Shown: one piece after another, positions 24,393 to 32,706 of the stretch
Layout of the letters: each line of letters begins with the position of its first letter
Position numbering within the stretch: the first letter of the stretch is position 1
DNA from: Haloprofundus marisrubri
Lineage (GTDB): Archaea > Halobacteriota > Halobacteria > Halobacteriales > Haloferacaceae
Length of the DNA: 64,000 bases
Assembly (NCBI RefSeq): GCF_001469955.1
Contig: NZ_LOPU01000029.1
Location: forward strand, 682,001-746,000
Reading direction: 5' to 3'
Position numbers and translations under genes: made by a program
Notes under the pieces: generated by a model
Told to the model about the DNA's origin: nothing
What the model saw: only the letters and a program-made list of their open reading frames with translations
Database searches by the model: none

Positions 24393-25160
24393 ATGCGCCT
24401 CTCGACGCTGACCGACCGTCTCGACGACACGCTCCGAACCGACGCGTACGCCGACATCGACGCGAGCGCGAACGGCCTCCAAGTCGGCCCCGAGGACGCG
24501 GAGATAACTCGGGCGGCCGTCGCCGTCGACGCCGCCGTCGCGACCGTCGACGCCGCCATCGAGGCCGATGCCGACCTCCTGCTGACGCACCACGGCCTCT
24601 CGTGGGGCGGCATCGAGCGCGTGACGGGCAAACAGTTCCGACGAATCGCACCGCTCGTCGACAACGACATCGCGCTGTACGTCTCACACCTGCCGCTCGA
24701 TGGCCATCAGGAACTCGGGAACGCCGCTGGTGTCGCCGACGTACTCGGCCTCGTCGACAGAGAACCGTTCGGCGAACTCGGACCCGAACATATCGGCCAG
24801 CGTGGCCGGACGAGCGACCCGCTCGACGCGACCGACGTTTCGACAGCGCTCGACGCTGCGCTGGATACCGGGAGCCGCGGCGTACAGGCTCTCGAATTTG
24901 GCCCCGACGACATCGAAGAGATCGCTATCGTCACCGGTAGCGGCGTCGACTGGTTGGACGAAGCCGTCGACGCAGGTGTCGACGCGCTCGTGACGGGCGA
25001 AGGCAAGCAGAAAGCGTACCACGAGGCGCGTGAGGCGGGCATCCACGTCTTCTTGGCCGGCCACTACGCGACGGAGACGTTCGGCGTACAAGCGTTGGCG
25101 AAGCAACTCGCCGACTGGGGTGTCGAGACGACGTTCGTCGACCACCCGACCGGTCTCTGA
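24393..25160 (+). CDS. Nif3-like dinuclear metal-centre protein
   Basis: A 255-residue NIF3/DUF34 protein. Metal-site motifs are LLLTHHGLSWGG near 70, YVSHLPLDGHQE near 95, ALVTGEGKQKAYHEA and FLAGHYATETFGVQAL near the C-terminus. The family forms toroidal hexamers with a binuclear metal site; its reaction is not settled (GTP cyclohydrolase- or metal-chaperone-like roles have been proposed). ATG at 24393 is 37 bases after the flippase stop, so read-through transcription is possible. No fusion or truncation seen. Confidence 0.88.
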   Translation: MRLSTLTDRLDDTLRTDAYADIDASANGLQVGPEDAEITRAAVAVDAAVATVDAAIEADADLLLTHHGLSWGGIERVTGKQFRRIAPLVDNDIALYVSHLPLDGHQELGNAAGVADVLGLVDREPFGELGPEHIGQRGRTSDPLDATDVSTALDAALDTGSRGVQALEFGPDDIEEIAIVTGSGVDWLDEAVDAGVDALVTGEGKQKAYHEAREAGIHVFLAGHYATETFGVQALAKQLADWGVETTFVDHPTGL

Positions 25161-25369
25161 GCGCACAGACTACCGATTACCGGCTTCTGTCGAGCCTGTG
25201 AGGTAGCGAACAGACGACAGAGTTGCGCACGCGGCCGGGTCGTCGTACACCCGCACTGCCCGGACCGCGACAACGGGTCAGGTCACGCGCCGGGGTGGCC
25301 ACGTTACCGCCGATAAACGTTCGTGCGCATCGACTCGGCGCTGCGTTAGATAGGGGACTCCACGCTGTG

Positions 25370-26074
25370 TCAGTCGTACGTCGACGTGAGGTGCGACAGT
25401 ATCTCGTCGACGAACGGCTCGTCGTAGGTCCAAAAGCCCCGGAACGCGCCGTCTTCGATTTCCTCGGCGACGAGTCCACAGGCGGCTTCCGTGTACGTGC
25501 TTCCGTCGAAGACGACGAACCACGTCCGCCCGATTTCGGCCGCGGATTCGACGTGGTACGTGACACCGTCTATTTGCGGTTCCGTATTGTCGGCGAGGTA
25601 CACGTGGATATCCAACTCCGTCTCGGCGAGTCGACGGTACACCGAGCGTTGCTTTTCGAGCGGCTCGGTCGACTGAAACCCACATCTGAGCGTCCCGTGT
25701 CCGGTTCGCCACGCCCGTTCTTCGATTTCTCTGGATACGCCGACCATCTGTCGTCTGTCGAAGGAGGCGAACACCGCGTTGTCGAGAATCTCGAACAGCG
25801 GCCGGTAACTCGTCTCGGCGTCGTTCTCCCACGGCCGACGAATCGGCGGCGTCAGAAGGTGTCCGAGTTCGTCTATCCCCAGCGCACCCGAGAACCCTTC
25901 GTCGTCGCGGATGACGACGAACCCGGGTGGGCCGTCGTCCGGGAGCGTTCGTCGTTCGATGGAGACGTTTCTCGTCTCGAACTGTTGTAACGGGACCGTC
26001 GCGTCCTCGGGCGCGTAGACGATAATCTGTTTGCGCCGGTCGGCCACATCTGCAATAAACTGGTCGAGTGTCAT
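25370..26074 (-). CDS. DICT sensory domain protein
   Basis: A 234-residue acidic protein whose central and C-terminal part fits the DICT domain (VGVSREIEERAWR, FVVFDGSTYTEAACGLV, FWTYDEPFVDEILSHL), a fold linked to light or redox sensing near two-component and cyclic-nucleotide signalling. No transmembrane or kinase domain. GGAGG lies six bases before the ATG, a good Shine-Dalgarno site, as expected for the second gene of a unit: the DUF7344 gene ends 51 bases upstream on the same strand. The ligand is unknown. Confidence 0.75.
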   Translation of the reverse strand: MTLDQFIADVADRRKQIIVYAPEDATVPLQQFETRNVSIERRTLPDDGPPGFVVIRDDEGFSGALGIDELGHLLTPPIRRPWENDAETSYRPLFEILDNAVFASFDRRQMVGVSREIEERAWRTGHGTLRCGFQSTEPLEKQRSVYRRLAETELDIHVYLADNTEPQIDGVTYHVESAAEIGRTWFVVFDGSTYTEAACGLVAEEIEDGAFRGFWTYDEPFVDEILSHLTSTYD

Positions 26075-26125
26075 CGATGCCTCCGTTTCGGAACGCGGAG
26101 TCGACAGTGTCGGCTGTGGACTCGC

Positions 26126-26659
26126 TTACGACTCCTCGCCGGCGTTCGTTCCGTCGGGTCCGGACTCGTCGGCCCCTGCACTCTTGTCGGTCTCAGTATC
26201 CCCGTCGTTCGTTCCGCTCTGGGCGTCGCTGCCGCGGTCGCCTCCCGTTTTCCCCGAACTCTCGGCGTCTCCAAACCTGTTTTCCCCCTCGTGTCGGCGC
26301 GCGTACACCACGAGGTCGTACAACGCCGCCGGAACCGTTTCGAGCGACAGTTCGTCTCGGTCGCGGTCGTACGTCACGTAGCCGGCCGCTTCGAGTTTCG
26401 GAACGTGGGTGTGGTGAAGCACGAGCCACACTTTCTCTCGTTCGTCCGCTGTGACAGCGTGCCAGTCAGCCGAATGTGTCCACCCGGCGACGACGTCGGC
26501 GAGTTCCTCGAGCGACAACTGCTCGAACTGCAAGAGCGCATAGAGCGTGAACCGCCGGTATCTGTCCGCGAGCACCGCGAACATCTCGTCGTCGACAGCC
26601 GTCGCTTCCGAGACGAGTGCGCTGTCGACGCCGACGTGTTCCTCGTTGACTCTTCCCAC
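26126..26659 (-). CDS. DUF7344 winged-helix regulator
   Basis: A 177-residue protein. A DUF7344-type winged helix occupies about 25-120 (DEMFAVLADRYRRFTLYALL, LSLEELADVVAGW, HTHVPKLEAAGYVTYD), the usual haloarchaeal HTH that follows DNA or senses a partner. The last 45 residues are a Ser/Gly/Asp-rich low-complexity tail (GGDRGSDAQSGTNDG). I chose the GTG at 26659 because the domain begins soon after it; the frame runs 59 codons farther upstream without acidic character. It probably controls or co-works with the DICT gene downstream. Confidence 0.72.
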   Translation of the reverse strand: MGRVNEEHVGVDSALVSEATAVDDEMFAVLADRYRRFTLYALLQFEQLSLEELADVVAGWTHSADWHAVTADEREKVWLVLHHTHVPKLEAAGYVTYDRDRDELSLETVPAALYDLVVYARRHEGENRFGDAESSGKTGGDRGSDAQSGTNDGDTETDKSAGADESGPDGTNAGEES

Positions 26660-26841
26660 AGTCGTGGCTAAACGAAGCGTGTGTAAGTGCTTTTCGTACG
26701 GACGAACGGAGATTCCGGTCCGGTGACCGACGGCGGCCGGTGTCACCCCGCCTCGGTCAACCGTGGCCAACTGCCAGAGCGGTCGGCGTGGCACTCGGAC
26801 GGACCGCGTGGTTGAAATCGCCCCCCGACACACCAACTGGT

Positions 26842-27921
26842 ATGAGCGACGACGGTCACGACCACGACGGGACGGACGGCGGCGAGAGCCACGATGAAGC
26901 GGGCGACGACCACGAGTACCACCCGCCGCGCCGCGACGAGTTCGACCACGACCCGGTCGGCCACACCGACGTCCGCGGCGGCATGACCGTCTCGGAACTC
27001 GTCGACGAGTACGGCAAGGCGGGCATCGGCGCGGCGGCAGTCCACGAGGCCGTCGACGTGTACGCCGAGATGCTTGCGGACGACGACTGCACGGTCTTTC
27101 TCTCGCTCGCGGGCGCGATGGTGCCGACGGGAATGCGGAAAGTCGTCTCAGACCTCATCCGCGACGGCCACGTCGACGCGCTGGTGACGACCGGCGCGAA
27201 CCTCACCCACGACGCCATCGAAGCCATCGGCGGCAAACACCACCACGGGGCCGAACACGCGGAAGGCAAGACGGCGCGCGAACACGACGAGACGCTGCGC
27301 GACGAAGAAGTCGACCGCATCTACAACGTCTACCTCCCGCAGGAACATTTCGCGCTGTTCGAGTCGCACCTCCGCGCCGAAGTGTTCCCGCCGCTCGAAG
27401 AGGAGGGAAGCGTGGGCATCGAACGCCTCTGCCGGGAACTCGGCCGCGCGAACAGCGAAGTAAACGAACGCGAAGATATCGAGGAGGACGCCGGTGTCGC
27501 CGCCGCAGCGTACGAGTCCGACGTACCAATCTACTGTCCCGCAGTGCAGGACTCCGTGTTCGGCCTACAGGCGTGGATGTACTCACAGACCTCGGAGTTC
27601 ACCCTCGACGCGCTCTCGGACATGACGCCGCTGACGGACCTCGCGTACCACGCCGACAAGGCGGGTTGTCTGCTCGTCGGCGGCGGCGTCCCGAAAAACT
27701 TCACGCTGCAGACGATGCTCGTCACGCCCGGCGCGTACGACTACGCGGTCCAGATTACGATGGACCCCGCCTCGACGGGCGGCCTCTCGGGGGCGACGCT
27801 CGACGAAGCGCGGTCGTGGGGCAAGTTGACGAAGGAGGCCCGAAACGTCACCGTGCAGGGCGACGCGACGGTGTACCTGCCGCTCTTGGTCGCGGCAGCG
27901 AGAGAACGAATCGAGAACTGA
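26842..27921 (+). CDS. dys: Deoxyhypusine synthase
   Basis: A 359-residue homologue of deoxyhypusine synthase, which transfers an aminobutyl-type group to eIF5A with NAD. Family signatures include FLSLAGAMVPTGMRKVVSD, TTGANLTHDAIEAIGG, CPAVQDSVFGLQ and GGGVPKNFTLQ with Lys285 as the expected imine-forming lysine. The first 45 residues are an unusual His/Asp-rich extension (MSDDGHDHDGTDGG) and a second His-rich loop (GGKHHHGAEHAEG) follows the NAD site. eIF5A and its linked ureohydrolase are 19 kb upstream. ATG at 26842 fits an upstream CCAACTGGT context without a clear Shine-Dalgarno. Confidence 0.93.
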   Translation: MSDDGHDHDGTDGGESHDEAGDDHEYHPPRRDEFDHDPVGHTDVRGGMTVSELVDEYGKAGIGAAAVHEAVDVYAEMLADDDCTVFLSLAGAMVPTGMRKVVSDLIRDGHVDALVTTGANLTHDAIEAIGGKHHHGAEHAEGKTAREHDETLRDEEVDRIYNVYLPQEHFALFESHLRAEVFPPLEEEGSVGIERLCRELGRANSEVNEREDIEEDAGVAAAAYESDVPIYCPAVQDSVFGLQAWMYSQTSEFTLDALSDMTPLTDLAYHADKAGCLLVGGGVPKNFTLQTMLVTPGAYDYAVQITMDPASTGGLSGATLDEARSWGKLTKEARNVTVQGDATVYLPLLVAAARERIEN

Positions 27922-27950
27922 ACCGGTCGCAGCGGTCACCTCTCGTCACG

Positions 27951-29942
27951 TTACGGCAGAAACGACGACGAGACGGTCGTACAGTCGTGATACCCTTCTT
28001 GGTCGTACAACTTCGTGTGCCCGCCGGTGACGTACAGACGGCCGTCGATGACGCCGTCGACACAGCCGACCCGGGGGGTGTCTCCGTCGGGAAGTGACGT
28101 GTCGAACTCGTCGGCGACGGGGTCGTAGCGGTGACAGAACGACCGGAACGAATCGATAGAGAGCGACTCGCCGTTTTCTCGGAATAGCCCGTGTGTGAGG
28201 TACAGTTCGTTGTCGATGACCGGGTCGTTCGTCGTCGTGTAGTGGCCCGGAACCGGCGTCGGTGCGGCCTCCTCCCACTCGTCGGAAACGGGGTCGTAGC
28301 GGAAGTTCGAGTCGGTCGACCCGGCGGTACTTTTGACGCCGCCGAGGGCGTGAATCTTCGTTCGGCCGTCGACGACGACGCGGGCGACACAGGGCCAGCG
28401 CTTCGCTTCCGGTATCTGTGCGAGGCTGTCGTCGACGACTTCCTCGGCTTCCGGGTCGAACGCCCACAGTCGATGCTCGTCGAACGACCAGTGGAGCGTG
28501 CCGCCGGTGCCGTGGTTCGTCGCGGTGTCCGACTCCGTGTCGCCGGTGCCGCCGCCGACGCAGTAGATGTATCCGCTCTCGGGGTCGTAGACGCCGCCCA
28601 TCGCCCACGTCGTGTACGGGCAGCGAACGCCGGACTCGGCGGTGAGGTTGCGCCAGCCGTCGCCGGGGTCGTAAACGAAGATGTCGTCAGTCGGCACGTT
28701 GTCGCCCTCCGCAGGCGTGAGGACGCCGCCGAAACTGAACACTCGGTCGCCGGTGCTGACCCCGCAGGGGCCCCACACCGCTTTCGGCATATCCTCGACG
28801 CGCGTCCACGTTCCATCGCCGCTGTTCGGGTCGAAGAGGAACGTCCGCTTTCGCGCGTTCAGTTCGACGCCGGAGTCGAATCCACCGAAGTACAGTAGTT
28901 CCCCGTCGACGACGCCGCCGCCGGCGTCGCTCTGTTCGACCGGCATCGAACTCTCGGTGCGCCACTGTGGACCCGTCTGGGTGGGAGTCTCTGTCGGTTC
29001 GGGAGTCTCTGTCGGTGTTTCAGTGGGTGTTTCGGTTGGTTCCGGCGTCTCTGTCGGTGTTTCAGTAGGTGTTTCGGTTGGTTCCGGCGTCTCGGTCGGC
29101 GTCTCTGTGGGTTCTGGCGTCTCTGTCGGAGTCTCAGTAGGCTCTGGTGTCTGCGTGGGCGTCTCGGGTGGTGTCTCAGTGGGGGTAGATGTCGTTGGAG
29201 TTTCAGTAGGAGTAGGCGTCTGCGTCGGCGTCTCTACAGGTGTCGACGTCTGCGTCGGTGTTTCGGTAGACGTCTCGGTCGTAACCGGTGTTTGCGCCGG
29301 CGTTTCTATCGGCGTCGACGTCGGGTCCGAGCTTTCGGTGGCCGACTCCGTCGTCGGTTCGCTCGTCGTCTCGGGTGGCGATGTCGTTGCAGTCGGTGAC
29401 TGTTCCGTCTCGGTTACCGAGTCGCCGCCGGAACCGCCCGGAGGAAGTCCTCCGGGCGGTGACCCATCTGAACTTGAGGCACCGCCGTTCGGCGAGTCGT
29501 CCGCCTCACCGCCGTTCGTCGCTCCGGTGTTGGACGTGCCGCCGGAACCACCACTGTCGCTCGACGTATCGGACTGACCGGAGGTTTCGGTTTCGTCGCG
29601 GTCGTCCGTTCCACCAGTGTTCGTCGACTCTGCGGTCTCGGTCGGCGTCGCCGTCGCTGTCGTCGTCTCGAACAGGCCGGAACTCGTCGCCACCGTCGAC
29701 GGCGGCGGTTCGGTTCCCGTCGTCCCCGGTTGAGCTCCCGTCTCCGTCGCCAACGTCTCGACGACGGTGTCCGCTTCGACTTCGTCGGTCGTGTCGCTGA
29801 GCGCCGCTGTGCCGAGACCGATACCCACGGTACCGGCCGCAAGAAGCGCTAACACACCACGACGGGACCGACTCTCGGCGGAGCGCTCGTCGCTCGCGGG
29901 AGACTCCGCTCGCTCGCCACCTCGGTCACCGTTCTCTCTCAC
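27951..29942 (-). CDS. Tat-exported Kelch beta-propeller protein with Thr/Pro/Glu stalk, copy 1
   Basis: About 663 residues. N-terminal SRSRRGVLALLAAGTVG is a twin-arginine signal. Next comes a Ser/Gly/Thr-rich region, then a long run of ETPTETPEPT repeats (encoded at 28972-29318), likely a glycosylated cell-wall stalk. The C-terminal 330 residues are Kelch-like repeats (LLYFGGFDSG, VFSFGGVLTP, IHALGGVKST, LYVTGGHTKL). The GTG at 29942 (VRENGDR) is chosen because copy 2 starts identically (VREN). AAACTCAT stands 28-35 bases upstream in both genes. Probable surface adhesin or enzyme; function unknown. Confidence 0.85.
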   Translation of the reverse strand: MRENGDRGGERAESPASDERSAESRSRRGVLALLAAGTVGIGLGTAALSDTTDEVEADTVVETLATETGAQPGTTGTEPPPSTVATSSGLFETTTATATPTETAESTNTGGTDDRDETETSGQSDTSSDSGGSGGTSNTGATNGGEADDSPNGGASSSDGSPPGGLPPGGSGGDSVTETEQSPTATTSPPETTSEPTTESATESSDPTSTPIETPAQTPVTTETSTETPTQTSTPVETPTQTPTPTETPTTSTPTETPPETPTQTPEPTETPTETPEPTETPTETPEPTETPTETPTETPEPTETPTETPTETPEPTETPTQTGPQWRTESSMPVEQSDAGGGVVDGELLYFGGFDSGVELNARKRTFLFDPNSGDGTWTRVEDMPKAVWGPCGVSTGDRVFSFGGVLTPAEGDNVPTDDIFVYDPGDGWRNLTAESGVRCPYTTWAMGGVYDPESGYIYCVGGGTGDTESDTATNHGTGGTLHWSFDEHRLWAFDPEAEEVVDDSLAQIPEAKRWPCVARVVVDGRTKIHALGGVKSTAGSTDSNFRYDPVSDEWEEAAPTPVPGHYTTTNDPVIDNELYLTHGLFRENGESLSIDSFRSFCHRYDPVADEFDTSLPDGDTPRVGCVDGVIDGRLYVTGGHTKLYDQEGYHDCTTVSSSFLP
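28972..29318. repeat. Tandem repeat encoding Thr/Pro/Glu stalk
   Basis: Imperfect tandem units of about 12-30 bases (plus-strand themes GTCTCTGTCGGTGTTTCAGT and GGTTCCGGCGTC) that encode repeated ETPT/EPTETP on the minus strand. Period variation suggests slippage-driven length change. Confidence 0.85.
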
Positions 29943-29969
29943 ACCTGACGGTTCGATTTCAAGAACGAT

Positions 29970-29977
29970 ATGAGTTT
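29970..29977 (-). promoter_or_regulatory. Core promoter of Kelch gene copy 1
   Basis: AAACTCAT, 28 bases before the GTG at 29942. The same octamer is at exactly the same distance before Kelch copy 2. Confidence 0.5.
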
Positions 29978-30041
29978 GTGCGACTCTCAACTGTCGCAAC
30001 GAGCGAAAAATCGAACGTCGGTGGGATGAACCGGGTTCGCT

Positions 30042-31832
30042 CTACGGTTCGAACGACGAGGTGACAGTCGTGCAGTCGTGGTATCCGTTCTGGTCGTATC
30101 GCTTGACGTGGCCGCCCATCGTGTAGAGGCGGCCGTCGATAACGCCGTCGACGCAACCGACGCGTTCTACCTCGTCGTCCGGCAACGACGTGTCGAACTC
30201 GTCGGCGACGGGGTCGTAGCGGTGACAGAACGACCGGAACGAGTCGATAGTCGGCGCTTCGCCGTTCTCGCGGAACAACCCGTGTGAGAGATACATCTCG
30301 TTGTCGATGACGGGATTGTCCGTTGTCGCGTAGTGGCCCGGAATCGGTGTCGGCGTTGCTTCCTCCCACTCGTCGGAAACGGGGTCGTAGCGGAAGTTCG
30401 AGTCGGTCGACCCCGCAGTGCTCTTGACGCCGCCGAGGGCGTGAATCTTCGTCCGACCGTCGACGACGACGCGAGCGACACACGGCCAGCGTTTGGCCTC
30501 CGGTATCGGCGCGAGGTTCGGGTCGACGACTTCCTCGGCTTCGGGGTCGAACGTCCAGAGTCGCCGGTCGTCGAACGACCAGTGGAGCGTACCGCCGGTG
30601 CCGTGGTTCGTCGCCCACTTCGAGTCGGTGTCGCCGGTCCCACCCGTCACACAGTAGATGAGGCCACTCTCGGGGTCGTAGACGCCACCCATACCCCAGT
30701 TGGAGTACGGACACCGCACGCCCGTCTCGGCGGTGAGGTTGCGCCAGCCGTCGCCGTCCTCGTAGACGAATATCTCGTCGGTCGGCACGTTGTTACCCTG
30801 CGAAGGGGTCAGTACACCGCCGAAACTGTACACGCGGTCACCGACGGCGACACCGCAGGGCCCCCATACCGCCTTCGGCATATCCTCGACCCGGTTCCAC
30901 GTGCCACTGCCGCTGTCCGGCGCGGGTTCGTACGTGAACGTGTGGGCGACTGCGCTCGTGTCAGTCCCCGAGTCGAATCCGCCGAAGTAGACCAACTTCC
31001 CGCCGACGACGCCCCCACCGGCATCGCTGTGCGCGCGCGGCAGCGACGTCTCCGCGCGCCACTGTGACTCCGGTTCTGCGGGCGTCGATGTCTCGGTCGG
31101 TGTTTCGGTTGGCGTCTCCGTTGGCGTCGGCGTCTCCGCCGGTGTGTCGGTTTCCGTCGGTGCCTCGGTTTCTGTTGCCGTGTCCGTCTCTTCCGACGGC
31201 GTCTCGGTTGGAGTTTCAGTCTGTGTTTCGGTTTCCGTGCCGCTACCGTCGGAGGCGTCACCACCTCCCGTTCCGGTGTTGCTCGAAGAGCCCGTGTTGT
31301 CCGACGACCCGGTACTGCTGGAGGACCCGGTCCCACCTCCCGACCCGGCGTCGTTCGAAGCACTCCCATCGTTCGACGAACCACTACTGTCACTACCGCC
31401 TCCCGACCCGGCGTCTCCCGAAGAACTACCGCCGTCCGACGAGCTACCGCCGTCCGACGAGCTACCGCTACCGCCGTCCGACCCGCCCTCGGAACTCGTC
31501 TCGGTCGGAGCGTCGGTCGCGGTTCCCCCTCCCGCGTCCGGCGTCGCTGTCTCGGTGAGACCGGAGGTCGTCGCCGCGGTAGACGACGGTTCGGCCGTGT
31601 CGTTGTCGGCGCTTTCCTCTTGTTCACTCCGGTCCGTTCCGGGCAGCGGTACGGGACTCTCTATCCCGCGGTCGGACATCTCGTCGTAAGCAGCCACGCC
31701 GAGTCCGCTCGCGGCAGTTCCGGCAGCGATGAGCCCCAGTACTGCTCGACGGGAGCGCCCGTCCGAGGACTGCTCGCTTTCTGACGCTGCAGTCTCCCCA
31801 AGCGGATCGGACTGGTCGTCGTTCTCTCTCAC
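30042..31832 (-). CDS. Tat-exported Kelch beta-propeller protein with Ser/Gly and Thr/Pro stalk, copy 2
   Basis: About 596 residues, paralogue of the downstream gene. The twin-arginine signal is DGRSRRAVLGLIAAGTAA. The stalk differs: a Ser/Gly/Asp-rich part (SDGGSSSDGGSSSGD) and only a short Thr/Pro/Glu part. The Kelch half is very similar to copy 1, with a run of more than 50 identical bases (around 30361-30412 versus 28268-28319). Its GTG start VRENDDQ and the AAACTCAT promoter at 31860-31867 match copy 1. The stalk has diverged while the propeller is conserved. Confidence 0.85.
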   Translation of the reverse strand: MRENDDQSDPLGETAASESEQSSDGRSRRAVLGLIAAGTAASGLGVAAYDEMSDRGIESPVPLPGTDRSEQEESADNDTAEPSSTAATTSGLTETATPDAGGGTATDAPTETSSEGGSDGGSGSSSDGGSSSDGGSSSGDAGSGGGSDSSGSSNDGSASNDAGSGGGTGSSSSTGSSDNTGSSSNTGTGGGDASDGSGTETETQTETPTETPSEETDTATETEAPTETDTPAETPTPTETPTETPTETSTPAEPESQWRAETSLPRAHSDAGGGVVGGKLVYFGGFDSGTDTSAVAHTFTYEPAPDSGSGTWNRVEDMPKAVWGPCGVAVGDRVYSFGGVLTPSQGNNVPTDEIFVYEDGDGWRNLTAETGVRCPYSNWGMGGVYDPESGLIYCVTGGTGDTDSKWATNHGTGGTLHWSFDDRRLWTFDPEAEEVVDPNLAPIPEAKRWPCVARVVVDGRTKIHALGGVKSTAGSTDSNFRYDPVSDEWEEATPTPIPGHYATTDNPVIDNEMYLSHGLFRENGEAPTIDSFRSFCHRYDPVADEFDTSLPDDEVERVGCVDGVIDGRLYTMGGHVKRYDQNGYHDCTTVTSSFEP

Positions 31833-31859
31833 AGTGAACAGTTCCACTTCTGAGCCACC

Positions 31860-31867
31860 ATGAGTTT
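31860..31867 (-). promoter_or_regulatory. Core promoter of Kelch gene copy 2
   Basis: AAACTCAT within GGGATAAACTCAT, 28 bases before the GTG at 31832, exactly as in copy 1. Confidence 0.5.
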
Positions 31868-31989
31868 ATCCCTCTCGTTATTCTCATTTCTTCGGTAAAT
31901 TCGTAAAAAACTGAAATTCAAAGCGAACGTAACAGCGTCGTCACGGCCGACCCGCAAGTCCGCGCACGGCCGCACGCTACACGGAACGC

Positions 31990-31996
31990 CTATACG
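31990..31996 (+). promoter_or_regulatory. TATA box of the aIF2-beta gene
   Basis: CTATACG centred about 25 bases before the ATG at 32018; implies a leaderless message. Confidence 0.5.
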
Positions 31997-32017
31997 TTTC
32001 TGGCTTCTCGAACGTGT

Positions 32018-32623
32018 ATGAACTACGAGGCATCCCTAGACCGGGCGATGGACGCCACCGACTCACGAGCCACTGAAGACAAACGACTGCGATTCCCCGA
32101 CCCCGTCGGCGAGACCGACGGCGCGTTCACACGCCTGACGAACCTCGGCGACATCGCCGACGCGCTCTCGCGCGACGCCGAACACCTCCACAGTGCGATT
32201 CAGCGCCAGTTCGCAACGAACGGGCAGTTCGACGGTCAGCGCGCCCGCTACAACGGGTCGTTCAGCGTCGCCGACTTCGACTCCGCCATCCGCGAGTACG
32301 CCGACGAGTTCGTCATCTGCTCGGAGTGTGGCCTGCCGGACACCGTTCTTCGAACCGAAGACGGCGTCCAGATGCTCCGCTGTGAGGCCTGCGGTGCGTT
32401 CCGACCCGTTCAGAAACGAACCTCTTCGCGTTCGCGCAACACCCCGACGCTCGAAGAAGGCAAGACGTACGAGTTCGAGATTACCGGTACCGGCCGCAAA
32501 GGCGACGGCGTCGCCGAAGTGGGCAAGTACACGGTCTTCGTCTCCGGCGCACAGGAGGGCCAGACCGTGAACGCCTCCGTCTACAACATCAGCGGGTCGC
32601 TCGCGTTCGCTCGTCCCGTCTAA
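32018..32623 (+). CDS. eif2b: Translation initiation factor aIF2 subunit beta with TRAM domain
   Basis: A 201-residue protein. The central aIF2-beta fold includes AIQRQFATNGQFDGQRARYNG and the zinc ribbon CSECGLPDT ... CEACGAF (about residues 106-127). The C-terminal 60 residues are a TRAM domain (EEGKTYEFEITGTGRKGDGV ... VFVSGAQEGQTV), a normal addition in haloarchaea for RNA binding. It works in the ternary complex delivering initiator tRNA. The N-terminus MNYEASLDRAMD contacts aIF2-gamma. Expected length; no anomaly. Confidence 0.95.
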   Translation: MNYEASLDRAMDATDSRATEDKRLRFPDPVGETDGAFTRLTNLGDIADALSRDAEHLHSAIQRQFATNGQFDGQRARYNGSFSVADFDSAIREYADEFVICSECGLPDTVLRTEDGVQMLRCEACGAFRPVQKRTSSRSRNTPTLEEGKTYEFEITGTGRKGDGVAEVGKYTVFVSGAQEGQTVNASVYNISGSLAFARPV

Positions 32624-32706
32624 GTCGGTTATTCTTCGTCCTCGTCCCGCGAGACGGCCGATATCGGTTTCCGAAGAGCTATACCACGGAGTCGTAAGCG
32701 ACGTAC

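Noticed and set aside
28681-29577. Plus-strand frame rich in Val-Ser-Val-Gly repeats
   Set aside because: Antisense reading of the Thr/Pro/Glu stalk repeats; the minus strand has a Tat signal and Kelch domain.
31144-31689. Plus-strand frame opposite the stalk of Kelch copy 2
   Set aside because: Low-complexity antisense of the Ser/Gly stalk.
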